A stretch of DNA of 7,701 nucleotides. It comes from JBPYFK01 sp051984675. Its GTDB lineage: Bacteria; Actinomycetota; Actinomycetes; Mycobacteriales; Pseudonocardiaceae. Location: assembly GCA_051984675.1 (NCBI GenBank), contig JBPYFK010000140.1:1-7701 (forward strand). Reading direction: 5' to 3'. This document shows positions 1 to 5,929 of this stretch, in pieces (position 1 is the stretch's first letter; each line of letters begins with the position of its first letter). Under the pieces are notes generated by a model. It was not told the DNA's origin, searched no databases, and was given only the letters and a program-made list of their open reading frames with translations. The position numbers were made by a program, and so were the translations under genes.

Positions 1-238
1 CCTGGTCCTGCGCGTTCTGTGTCGCCTGCTGGCCGTGCTTGTACAGCGCGATCGCTTCGGTCGCTTGACGCTGCGCCCAGCTCAGGGTGTGACCCTGCTC
101 TTCCAGAGCTGTGGCCAACCTGCCCCAAGGCTCCACAGCGAGGTCCCACCGTTTGTGCTCCTGGTTGTAGTAGGAGCGGAACGCCCGCGAGCACCGCGGT
201 GGGGCGGTGAGACATCGTTGACAGAGATTTCCACACAT
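1..238 (-). CDS. Hypothetical protein with Cys-rich N-terminus, C-terminus beyond window
   Basis: I do not recognise this protein. An open frame reads leftward from ATG 238-236 through 79 codons without a stop and leaves the window, so only the N-terminal part is visible. Codons from about 185 downward have the high GC3 and amino-acid mix of a real actinobacterial gene, and the opposite frame does not. The N-terminus has Cys2, Cys6, Cys9 and Cys16 (C-x3-C-x2-C-x6-C), which might bind a metal. After this comes an aromatic, charged stretch (SYYNQEHKRW, residues 22-31), then a Gln/Ala-rich segment from residue 41 that looks helical. No Shine-Dalgarno sequence precedes ATG 238, so the true start could lie further inside, for example at a GTG or TTG codon. 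It is divergent from the glycosyltransferase. Coding status is fairly likely; function is unknown. Confidence 0.5.
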   Translation of the reverse strand, partial: MCGNLCQRCLTAPPRCSRAFRSYYNQEHKRWDLAVEPWGRLATALEEQGHTLSWAQRQATEAIALYKHGQQATQNAQDQ

Positions 239-246
239 GATGAATT
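218..246 (+). promoter_or_regulatory. Candidate promoter for the glycosyltransferase gene
   Basis: A perfect TTGACA -35 hexamer at 218-223 is followed after 17 bases by TGAATT at 241-246. The second box matches the TATAAT consensus at only three positions, so the -10 is weak. Transcription would begin near 253, giving a leader of about 70 bases before ATG 325. The -35 box lies inside the first codons of the divergent minus-strand frame, so that gene's start may be further in, or the box may be chance. Confidence 0.35.
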
Positions 247-324
247 AGGGAGACCGGGCGGCGGATGCCCCGGCAGGTGCCCTGCGACGATTGACGTCGC
301 CTCCGGCGGAAGGAACCGGCAATC

Positions 325-1458
325 ATGCGCGCACTGTTCGTCGCGGCTCCCGGAATCGGCCACGCGTTCCCGATGGTTCCGCTGGCCTGGGCGCTGCGTT
401 CGGCCGGGCACGAGGTCGCGGTCGCCGCGGCCGGCGACGCGCTCGTCGTCGGAGACGCCGGTCTGCCGGTGCTCGACGCCGCCCCGGGCGTGTCGATGCG
501 CAGCATGATCGCCGAGCTCGCGCGCGAGGAGCCCGAACTCGTCGAAGCCATGCGCGCCACCAGGATCCGGAAGATCCAGGACTTCGGGCAGGTCATGCGG
601 TCCCCGTTCGGCAGGGTGCTCGGTCGGCTCACCGGCGACTACGTGCGGACGGCGGTCGCGTGGCGACCCGATCTGCTGATCACCTCGCCGGTCCTGCCCG
701 CTGGGTACGTTGCCGCGGCCGAACTCGACGTCCCGGTGGTGGCGCACGGTTTCGGACTGGCGAACGCCGCGGAAATGGTCGGTCAGCTCCGCGGAATGCG
801 CAGCGAGGTCTTCGCCGAGCACGGTGGGGACTTCCCGGCCGACGTGCCGGCGATCGAGGTGGCGCCGCCGAGCTTGCTCGCCGAGGACTTCGGCGGCTGG
901 CCGATGCGGTACCTGCCTTACAACGGCGGCGACGTGACCCCGCAGTGGCTGCTCGAACCGGCCGAAAGGCCGCGCGTCGCGGTCACCCTCGGCACCGTCG
1001 CGCCCCGGATGAATGGGCTCGGTGAGGTGGAGCGGGTGCTCGCCGCCGCACCGGAGGTCGACGCGGAGTTCGTGCTCGCGCTCGGCGAGACCGACCTCAG
1101 CGGGCTCGGTGAGCTGCCGCCGAACGTGCGCGCCGTCGACTGGATCCCGTTGAACGCCCTGCTGCGCACCTGTTCCGCGGTGATCCACCACGGCGGCGCG
1201 GGCACCACGCTGACCTCGCTGGATGCCGGAGTGCCGCAGTTGGTCACACCCAACGGTGCCGACCGCTACATCAACGCCGACGCGGTGAGCAACCGGGGCT
1301 GCGCGCTGTCCGTCGAGGTGGACGACCTGGACGCGCGGGCGATCCAGCAGCTGATCACCGACCCCGAGCTGAGAGGGACGGCGCAGGCGGTGCGCACCGA
1401 GATGCACCAGATGCCCAGCCCTGCACAGCTCGTCCCCCGGCTCGCCGGGTTGGTATGA
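325..1458 (+). CDS. GT1-family (UGT-like, GT-B fold) glycosyltransferase
   Basis: This 377-residue protein belongs to the nucleotide-sugar glycosyltransferases that decorate natural products (the EryCIII/DesVII-like, MGT-type group). The N-terminal acceptor domain begins with a Rossmann strand and the signature GIGHAFPMVPLAWAL (residues 10-24). His13 is at the place of the usual catalytic base. The C-terminal donor domain holds VAVTLGT (218-224), DWIPLNALL (272-280) and the diphosphate-binding HHGGAGTT (288-295), followed by GVPQLVTPNGADRYINADAV (302-321), which contacts the sugar nucleotide in this family. ATG 325 is chosen because AAGGAA lies at 310-315, nine bases upstream. The protein is slightly shorter than the usual 390-420 residues but all motifs are present. 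No deoxysugar or polyketide genes are nearby, so donor and acceptor cannot be named. It is probably cytoplasmic and monocistronic. Confidence 0.93.
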   Translation: MRALFVAAPGIGHAFPMVPLAWALRSAGHEVAVAAAGDALVVGDAGLPVLDAAPGVSMRSMIAELAREEPELVEAMRATRIRKIQDFGQVMRSPFGRVLGRLTGDYVRTAVAWRPDLLITSPVLPAGYVAAAELDVPVVAHGFGLANAAEMVGQLRGMRSEVFAEHGGDFPADVPAIEVAPPSLLAEDFGGWPMRYLPYNGGDVTPQWLLEPAERPRVAVTLGTVAPRMNGLGEVERVLAAAPEVDAEFVLALGETDLSGLGELPPNVRAVDWIPLNALLRTCSAVIHHGGAGTTLTSLDAGVPQLVTPNGADRYINADAVSNRGCALSVEVDDLDARAIQQLITDPELRGTAQAVRTEMHQMPSPAQLVPRLAGLV

Positions 1459-1477
1459 CGCGAGGGACACCCGGCTG

Positions 1478-1508
1478 GTTCGGGCACCGGTGCCAGGAGC
1501 CCCCGAAC
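1478..1508 (+). terminator. Candidate hairpin terminator after the glycosyltransferase
   Basis: GTTCGGG at 1478-1484 pairs with CCCGAAC at 1502-1508 across a 17-base loop, starting 20 bases after the stop codon. The loop itself begins with part of the 12-base palindrome GGCACCGGTGCC (1483-1494), so an alternative fold exists. There is no T-run, which is common for actinomycete terminators, so the assignment rests on position and stem only. Confidence 0.35.
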
Positions 1509-1560
1509 TCCCTGGCGATCAAGCGAATTGACCGGGCGTGTTTCCGGATCGGGCGCAGTC

Positions 1561-1656
1561 GTGCGCAACCGACTCAAACGCATCCAGTACCGACCCGACC
1601 TGCTGGCCAGCTTCCTCACCCAAACCGGCCTCACCCTCGACGCGGAGCCACCCTAA
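1561..1656 (+). pseudogene. Remnant of a transposase C-terminus
   Basis: A coding-like stretch of 31 codons ends in TAA at 1654-1656. It begins RNRLKRIQYRPDLL and continues to a TGLTL stretch just before the stop. From memory this resembles the last residues of DDE transposases of actinomycete insertion sequences, with basic residues followed by a short hydrophobic tail. Upstream in the same frame (from about 1510) the sequence no longer looks like a transposase, so the catalytic part is lost. No terminal inverted repeat could be identified. The fragment lies in the roughly 300-base gap between two intact genes and marks an old insertion. The family cannot be named. Confidence 0.4.
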
Positions 1657-1697
1657 TCTTGATCATTCAACCTCTGTAACCGGCATCCCAAGGAATC

Positions 1698-1713
1698 GTC
1701 ACGATTGCGTGAC
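1698..1713. promoter_or_regulatory. Inverted repeat upstream of the beta-propeller lipoprotein gene
   Basis: GTCACG (1698-1703) and CGTGAC (1708-1713) are perfect arms around a four-base centre, ATTG. The 16-base dyad lies 44-62 bases before the two possible starts of the next gene, a suitable place for an operator. No convincing -35/-10 pair is visible beside it, so its role is an inference from symmetry and position. Confidence 0.35.
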
Positions 1714-1756
1714 TTGTCTACCGATCTATGTCTCCGGCCGCTTTCCTTTTCGCGGC

Positions 1757-3025
1757 ATGGTCGGAGGGTCGGGGTTGGGGTGTGCTTTGGGACGTGTGTT
1801 GTGCTGCACAGCGTTTGTCGGGCTGACGCTGCTGGCGGCATGTGGCCCATCGTTGAGCGCTCCACTGCCGTTGAGCCCTCCACCAACGCCGAGCCGGGCG
1901 CCGTCGACGAGTTCTGCACCCCCGCTCACCCTCGATGAGAAGAAGCCTGAGCCTGTCACCGTGGAGAAACCCGAGCCGGCGGTGGACGGTCTGCCGGGGA
2001 TGCCTCCGGTGCAGGATGCGCGCAACGTCTATCACGCTGCGGGCGCCGATATGCTCTCCGATGCGGTGCGTTCCGACCGTGAGCTCGTCTATGTGCCGCA
2101 TAGCGAATCGGGAGACGTGTGGGTGATCGATCCGAAGACCTTCGCCGTCGTCGCGAAACCTCGCGCGGGGGTCGAGGTTCAGCACGTCGTTCCCTCCTAC
2201 GACATGCGCACCCTCTACGCCACCGACGACGTTGGTGATCAGGTGCTTCCGTTCAACGCCGCTACCGGAGAGGCGGGCAAGCCGTTTCCGGTGATGGATC
2301 CCTACAACATGTACTTCACTCCCGACGGGCGGTCGGCGATCTCGGTAGCCGAGCGGCTGCGCAAACTCGTCTGGTATGACCCGCATACCTGGCAGGCACA
2401 GGACCAGACGCAAACGCCGGACTGCGGCGGCATCGATCACGCCGCGTTCTCCATCGATGGCAGGACTGCCCTGTTCAGCTGCGAGTTCACCGGGCGGGCC
2501 GCCGTTGTCGACGTCGCGTCGCACCGGCTGCTGCGGATGATCGACATGCCGCAGCGGCACAGCCACATGGGCCCGCAGGACGTCGCGCTGGCACCAGATG
2601 GATCGGTGTTCTACGTCGCCGACGCCGACGCGGGCGGTCTGTGGGTCATCGACGGCCAAGCCACTGGGGTACAGCGCTTCATCCCCACCGGCGCCGGCGC
2701 GCACGGCATCTACTTCGACCGACAAGCTCGCCGCATGTTCGTCACCAACCGCAACGAGGGGTCGGTCAGCGTCCTTGATCCGACCAGCGGCAACCCCATC
2801 ACGAAGTGGACCATCCCCGGCCACGCGAGCCCCGACATGGGCAACCTGACCGCGGATGGTGCACAACTGTGGCTGTCCGGGCGGTATGACAGCACCGTCT
2901 ACGTACTGTCAACTGTGGACGGATCACTGATCAAAAAGATCCCGGTCGGCAAGGGACCCCACGGGCTCACCGTCTGGCCACAGCCAGGCCGCTACTCGCT
3001 CGGACACACCGGCATTATGCGGTAA
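1757..3025 (+). CDS. Lipoprotein with YVTN/YncE-type beta-propeller
   Basis: From ATG 1757 this is 422 residues. A lipoprotein signal peptide ends in the lipobox L26-A-A-C29, so the mature protein should be lipid-anchored at Cys29 outside the membrane. A Pro/Ser/Thr-rich tether (about 33-58) precedes the propeller (about 90-415). Blade repeats have the pattern 'xVWVID', 'xVLPFN', 'LVWYD', 'AAVVD', 'LWVID', 'VSVLD' and 'VYVLS', each after a predicted strand such as MFVTN (327-331), the YVTN signature. The C-terminus is GPHGLTVWPQPGRYSLGHTG (400-419), an ending I associate with actinobacterial YncE-like proteins. TTG 1775 is the other possible start: GGAGGG at 1763-1768 is six bases upstream of it, while ATG 1757 has no ribosome-binding site. 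TTG 1775 would give 416 residues and keep the lipobox. Propellers of this type bind proteins or ligands; no enzyme activity can be assigned. Confidence 0.88.
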   Translation: MVGGSGLGCALGRVLCCTAFVGLTLLAACGPSLSAPLPLSPPPTPSRAPSTSSAPPLTLDEKKPEPVTVEKPEPAVDGLPGMPPVQDARNVYHAAGADMLSDAVRSDRELVYVPHSESGDVWVIDPKTFAVVAKPRAGVEVQHVVPSYDMRTLYATDDVGDQVLPFNAATGEAGKPFPVMDPYNMYFTPDGRSAISVAERLRKLVWYDPHTWQAQDQTQTPDCGGIDHAAFSIDGRTALFSCEFTGRAAVVDVASHRLLRMIDMPQRHSHMGPQDVALAPDGSVFYVADADAGGLWVIDGQATGVQRFIPTGAGAHGIYFDRQARRMFVTNRNEGSVSVLDPTSGNPITKWTIPGHASPDMGNLTADGAQLWLSGRYDSTVYVLSTVDGSLIKKIPVGKGPHGLTVWPQPGRYSLGHTGIMR

Positions 3026-3090
3026 CACACGACGATGGCTCGCCACGTCACCGGGAAATGGGAAGTTCAGGTAACTGCCGGGGTGTTGTT

Positions 3091-3109
3091 GGCGTCGCTG
3101 GGCGACGCC
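3091..3109. terminator. Strong GC hairpin between convergent genes, probable bidirectional terminator
   Basis: GGCGTCGC (3091-3098) and GCGACGCC (3102-3109) form a perfect 8-bp stem with a three-base loop. It lies 65 bases after the propeller-lipoprotein stop on the plus strand and just after the end of the minus-strand block. This is the most stable short hairpin I noticed in the window. It has no T-run on either side apart from GTTGTT on the left. Confidence 0.6.
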
Positions 3110-3116
3110 TCCACGA

Positions 3117-3215
3117 TCACGCCTTCTTGCTCACCTGGCTTTCAATCTTGGTCAGGGCGTCTTTGACGGCCGTCCCGATCTGGGCCAGCGACTCCTTCAG
3201 CTGTGACCACAGCAC
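3117..3215 (-). other. Short coding-like frame, 32 codons, origin unknown
   Basis: From GTG 3215-3213 to TGA 3119-3117 a frame of 32 codons has very high GC3 and encodes an amphipathic, Lys-rich helix-like peptide (KESLAQIGTAVKDALTKIES in the middle). It starts next to the original stop of the EAL pseudogene (TGA 3219-3217) in another frame. No ribosome-binding site is visible. It could be a small gene, the relic C-terminus of another protein, or chance. It resembles no family I can name. Confidence 0.25.
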
Positions 3216-3216
3216 A

Positions 3217-4021
3217 TCATGCGAAATGCTCGTCTCGCAGCGGGAGGGAGTAGGGCAGGATCGTGTGCAGGTCATGCGGCGTGAGGGACTTGGAGAACAG
3301 CCAGCCTTGATAGCCGTCGGGTCCGCGGTTGCGCAGTACTTGGAATTGGGAGGCGGTTTCGACGCCCTTCGGCGATGCAGGTCTGACCTATGGCGCGGGT
3401 CATGTCCAGGACGGCTTGGATGATCGCGGCGCTGCTGGGGGCCGGTGTCTACTTCGGACGCGAAGCAGCGGTTTAGTTTGATGATCTGTGTAGGGAGGTC
3501 TTTGAGGCGTGTCAGGGAGGAATGGCCGCTGCCGAAATCGTCCATAGCGAAGCGCACCCCGTGCTCGGCCAGTCTGGTCACGGCATGTCGGGACTCTGCA
3601 GTAGATGCACCAGTGCGGTTTCAGCGAGTTCGAGGATCAAACGGCTGCCCGGTAGTCCCGTGGTAGCCAGCAGGCCGGTGATCTGTTCGACGAAGCCGGG
3701 CTCGCCGGGTAGCAATCCAGCCAGGTTGACTGAGACGGCAACCGGGCGGTCGACCGGGTCGGGCCAGGTGGCGGCCTCTCGGAGGGCGGTGCTTCGGACC
3801 CAGCGGTCCAGCTCGCGCAGCAGACGGCCCCGGGTAGCGGCGGGCAGGATCTCGTCGGGGCTTAACAGTCCTCGTTGCGGGTGGGGCCAGCGCACGAGTG
3901 CCTCGCAGGCCGTGATGGTCCCATCGACGGTGACGATCGGTTGGTAGCGCAGGGTCAAGTGATCGTGGTGCAGTGCCTCGCGTAATTGGCCCGGTAGGAG
4001 GGAACTGCTGGGAGTCGTCAG
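3217..4021 (-). pseudogene. EAL-domain (c-di-GMP phosphodiesterase) pseudogene, N-truncated and frameshifted
   Basis: EAL proteins hydrolyse the second messenger cyclic di-GMP. Reading leftward, a linker-like segment (LLPGQLREALHHD, near 4000-3962) leads into LTLRYQPIV and the signature CEALVRW (Glu codon 3904-3902). Then come VSVNLAGL and LILELAETAL. After a frameshift near 3596-3606 the next frame gives LAEHGVRFAMDDFGSGHSSL (DD at 3542-3537) and IIKLN. A second shift at the five-G run 3437-3441 restores AAIIQAVLDMTRAIGQTCIAEG, and a third at the three-C run 3365-3367 restores VETASQFQVLRNRG to LRDEHFA and the stop TGA 3219-3217. Nearly all EAL catalytic motifs are still recognisable, so decay is recent, or some shifts are sequencing errors. 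The GGDEF or sensor part expected before such a linker is absent. No start codon fits before TTG 3958. Confidence 0.85.
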
Positions 4022-4221
4022 GGCTTCGCTGTGTCGGAACCGGCGTGTCTGGCATGACGGCGGCTGCCGTGCCCGGCCACATCCGGTGGGACGTCGTCGG
4101 CGGGCGTGTCGGGGTCGCCGCGGAGGATGTCGATGATGTCGGCGTCGGCGTGGGCGAGGGTCCAGCTGTTTCCGTGCAGCCGTTTCGCGGCCTCGACTTT
4201 CGTGGCTTGGTCGAACGGTTC
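4018..4221 (-). pseudogene. Coding-like remnant without start, function unknown
   Basis: Between the hydrolase stop (4277) and the EAL remnant, one minus-strand frame ending in TGA 4020-4018 is strikingly coding-like over about 67 codons. Third positions are almost all G or C, and the protein is acidic and helical at first (DQATKVEAAKRLHG, then a WTLAHADADIIDILRG stretch) before a His/Arg/Asp-rich tail. No ATG, GTG or TTG occurs in this part. The only upstream start in frame, GTG 4356, would read about 26 residues antiparallel to nothing but inside the hydrolase frame, which is unlikely. I do not recognise the family. It is probably the 3' end of a gene whose front was lost, possibly by the same event that truncated the EAL gene. 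Confidence 0.35.
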
Positions 4222-4276
4222 ACTGCGCCTTTCCGAACACGCCGCGCAGGATGTGCGGTCGGTCTTGGCCGGGGAG

Positions 4277-5194
4277 TCACAGCTGCGTGCGTTGTTGGGA
4301 GCGGGGGTCGGAGATGAGGGTGCCGCTGTGCAGCACGCCGGCCATCGCACGAGCACGCCAAGCGGCGGTGGAGTCGTACAGCTCGGCCGCGGTGTCGACC
4401 GTGGAGATCAACACGCCGGTCCGGTTCCGTGGAAGTCGTCCGGTGGTCACGCCGTCGGCGCGCACGAAGAACGCGCCCCAGCAACTCTCCCGGGCAGACG
4501 AGTTTGGGCAGCTGATCCAGACATGGTTGGCCGCGGCCTCGGCGGTCATCATCGCCGGCATGGCGATGCCGGGGTAGGTGCCACTGGGATTGAGGTGCTG
4601 CAGGTCCCCGACCGCGGCACGGATCTCGGCCATCCTTGCAGGAGTTATGTGCGCGGCATGGTACGAGTGGAAGATCAACTGAACGTCGTGCCGTTTATAT
4701 TCGCGGTAGAGCTCCGGATAACGGTAGTCGTAGCAGATCAGCGCGCCGCACCGGATGCCCTTGATGGTGAACACGCTGGTGTGGTTGCCGGGCGTGTAGT
4801 GCGCGAGGTCGCCGGTGCGTTCTTCCGCGTCGCCGCCGCAGAAGCGCTTGTCGTAGCGGTCGACGATCCTGCCGATGGCGTCGATGATGTAGATGCTGTT
4901 GTGCGGCTTGCGGTCTCCGGTGAGACGGTGTGTCGAACCGAGCACCGTCCACAGCCCGAGCTCGCTGGCCAAGGCCAAGACAGCGTGGGTGGCCTGTTCG
5001 AGCAGCTGCCAGTCGAAGCCGTCGTAGCTGGGGAAATCTGAGCCGGCGTAACCGGACAGGCACGCTTCGGGGAAGTGTGCGACGTCCGCTCCGTGTTGCC
5101 GGGCATACCGCATCTGTTTCAGAACGTATCGAGCGTTGCGGGTGATGTCGGCGTCTACTGGGAACTGGCATGTTGCCACCGTCAGTCTTGACAC
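4277..5194 (-). CDS. Carbon-nitrogen hydrolase, nitrilase superfamily
   Basis: This 305-residue protein is a complete nitrilase-superfamily hydrolase, which cleaves nitrile, amide or carbamoyl C-N bonds. The Glu-Lys-Cys triad is present: Glu43 in AHFPEACLSGY (39-49), Lys116 in RYDKRF (113-118) and Cys154 in CGALICYDYRYPELYRE (149-165). The N-terminal strand LTVATCQFPV (4-13) and the later segments NHVWISCPNSSARESCWGAF (223-242) and GVTTGRLPRN (248-257) complete the alpha-beta-beta-alpha fold. The frame stays open upstream to 5467, but GTG 5194-5192 is preferred because AGGGA lies five bases before it and homology-like sequence begins there. I recall related orphan hydrolases in other actinomycetes; the substrate is unknown. 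It should be cytoplasmic, as there is no signal peptide. Neighbours are remnants, so context gives no pathway. Confidence 0.92.
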   Translation of the reverse strand: MSRLTVATCQFPVDADITRNARYVLKQMRYARQHGADVAHFPEACLSGYAGSDFPSYDGFDWQLLEQATHAVLALASELGLWTVLGSTHRLTGDRKPHNSIYIIDAIGRIVDRYDKRFCGGDAEERTGDLAHYTPGNHTSVFTIKGIRCGALICYDYRYPELYREYKRHDVQLIFHSYHAAHITPARMAEIRAAVGDLQHLNPSGTYPGIAMPAMMTAEAAANHVWISCPNSSARESCWGAFFVRADGVTTGRLPRNRTGVLISTVDTAAELYDSTAAWRARAMAGVLHSGTLISDPRSQQRTQL

Positions 5195-5415
5195 AGCGTT
5201 CCCTGCCCGAGTCGTGCCACAAGTTGACCTTCCCCGGCTCAGTGTTCCACGCGGAGGTTCCTGGGATGCCCCGGACGTGTCGACGGCAGCGAACAGCCTG
5301 GAGCAACGGCGTCTCGACGTGATCGTGGAGTTCATGGCCACGGAGCATCGGCGGCTCCTGTTGCCTGTCTCGCGAGAACGTGCCGTCGATGCTCCGCTTC
5401 CCACGCTTGCCGGTG
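5195..5415. other. Region upstream of the hydrolase with no clear gene
   Basis: This stretch should hold the hydrolase promoter, but no good -35/-10 pair is visible on the minus strand. A plus-strand frame ending at 5432 has some coding character between about 5255 and 5390 (a segment reading LEQRRLDVIVEFMATEHRRL), but it begins antisense to the hydrolase N-terminus and has no ribosome-binding site. It may be a relic or chance. Nothing else is supported here. Confidence 0.3.
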
Positions 5416-5563
5416 TCAGTGAACGAAGTTGACCGGGCCGTTCGTGATGTCGATCAACCGGTTCCACGTGTCCTTGATCCAGTTGATCGCCGTGTCAAAC
5501 GCCTGCCCCACGATGCACTGCACCCGAGATCGCGTCGATCATCGAGTTCAACGCGGACGGCAT
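5416..5563 (-). pseudogene. Frameshifted fragment, possibly from a phage tail tape-measure protein
   Basis: From GTG 5511-5509 to TGA 5418-5416 a 31-codon frame reads FDTAINWIKDTWNRLIDITN then GPVNFVH. Just upstream another minus frame from ATG 5563 reads MPSALNSMIDAISGA and is also coding-like. Joining them needs one frameshift near 5515-5525. The pattern of a Trp-rich helix followed by 'xxPVNFV' resembles the segment in actinophage tape-measure proteins that precedes their conserved C-terminal region. This is recalled similarity over about 30 residues, so the family assignment is weak. The fragment is too short and broken to be functional. Confidence 0.3.
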
Positions 5564-5565
5564 AG

Positions 5566-5578
5566 GTTCATCGTGAAC
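5566..5578. promoter_or_regulatory. Short inverted repeat, possible operator
   Basis: GTTCA (5566-5570) and TGAAC (5574-5578) flank a TCG centre, about 90 bases before the first gene of the right-hand cluster. Five-base arms are short enough to arise by chance. It is listed because it lies in the only sizeable non-coding stretch before that cluster. Confidence 0.2.
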
Positions 5579-5621
5579 TCGGTTCTTTCGGCCCTAGGTG
5601 GTTCTGTTGGGCTGGCGTCTA

Positions 5622-5650
5622 CTAGTGGCAGTAAGGCAGTACACCACTAG
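5622..5650. promoter_or_regulatory. Inverted repeat next to the ribosome-binding site of the small-gene cluster
   Basis: CTAGTGG (5622-5628) and CCACTAG (5644-5650) are perfect seven-base arms around 15 bases that contain a GCAGTAA/GCAGTAC direct repeat. The right arm ends two bases before the G-run that serves as ribosome-binding site at 5652-5656. A hairpin here could affect translation, or the dyad could be an operator for a repressor of the element. TACTAG at 5620-5625 overlaps the left arm and could be a weak -10 box, but no -35 box is found at the right distance. Confidence 0.45.
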
Positions 5651-5664
5651 AGGGGGCGAACGAA

Positions 5665-5913
5665 ATGCCGAAGCAAGTGACCCGGTACCGCAAGAACACC
5701 GCGAACCCGATCCACATCTTCATGGGCTTCATCACGGTCGGTGTGTGGACCGTTCTCGTGCACCTGCCGCTGCTGGCGATCCGAGCGATCTTCCGTAAGA
5801 AGGAGGTCACGCGGTACGCCGAGCCGATGGCGCCGATGCCGCCGCAGTACCCGTACCCGCCGCGATACTACCCGCAGCAGCAGTACCCGCCGGCCGGACC
5901 TGGAGCGATGTGA
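5665..5913 (+). CDS. Small single-pass membrane protein with Pro/Tyr-rich tail
   Basis: I do not recognise this 82-residue protein. A basic N-terminus (PKQVTRYRKN, residues 2-11) is followed by one hydrophobic segment at about 16-41. A basic patch RKK (44-46) follows, then a Pro/Tyr/Gln-rich tail (about 53-79) with repeated YPP and PQ units. The positive charges on both sides of the segment make the orientation uncertain. The start ATG 5665 has GGGGG at 5652-5656, eight bases upstream, and an inverted repeat directly before it. It is the first of five closely spaced plus-strand genes. Small membrane proteins of this kind are common in actinomycete integrative elements and phages (transfer, spread or lysis accessory functions), but no such role is shown here. 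Confidence 0.75.
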   Translation: MPKQVTRYRKNTANPIHIFMGFITVGVWTVLVHLPLLAIRAIFRKKEVTRYAEPMAPMPPQYPYPPRYYPQQQYPPAGPGAM

Positions 5914-5929
5914 ACTGGGGTGAGCCGCT

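Noticed and set aside
19..210. Plus-strand frame of 63 codons at the left edge
   Set aside because: Opposite to a minus frame with much better codon usage; its own sequence is Ser/Arg/Pro-rich shadow type.
82..1470. Minus-strand frame of 462 codons across the glycosyltransferase
   Set aside because: It is the antisense shadow of a clear glycosyltransferase. It is Arg/His-rich without motifs, as expected in high-GC DNA.
1659..1680. TTGATC and TGTAAC as a promoter before the lipoprotein gene
   Set aside because: The two boxes are only about ten bases apart, too close for a sigma-70-type promoter.
1718..2866. Minus-strand frame of 382 codons across the propeller lipoprotein
   Set aside because: Antisense shadow; the plus frame has a lipobox and propeller repeats.
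3621..4484. Minus-strand frame of 287 codons overlapping the hydrolase end and EAL remnant
   Set aside because: Low-complexity Arg/Pro/Thr sequence typical of a shadow frame; the EAL motifs lie in a different frame.
4106..5041. Plus-strand frame of 311 codons across the hydrolase
   Set aside because: Antisense to a hydrolase with an intact catalytic triad; no motifs or ribosome-binding site of its own.
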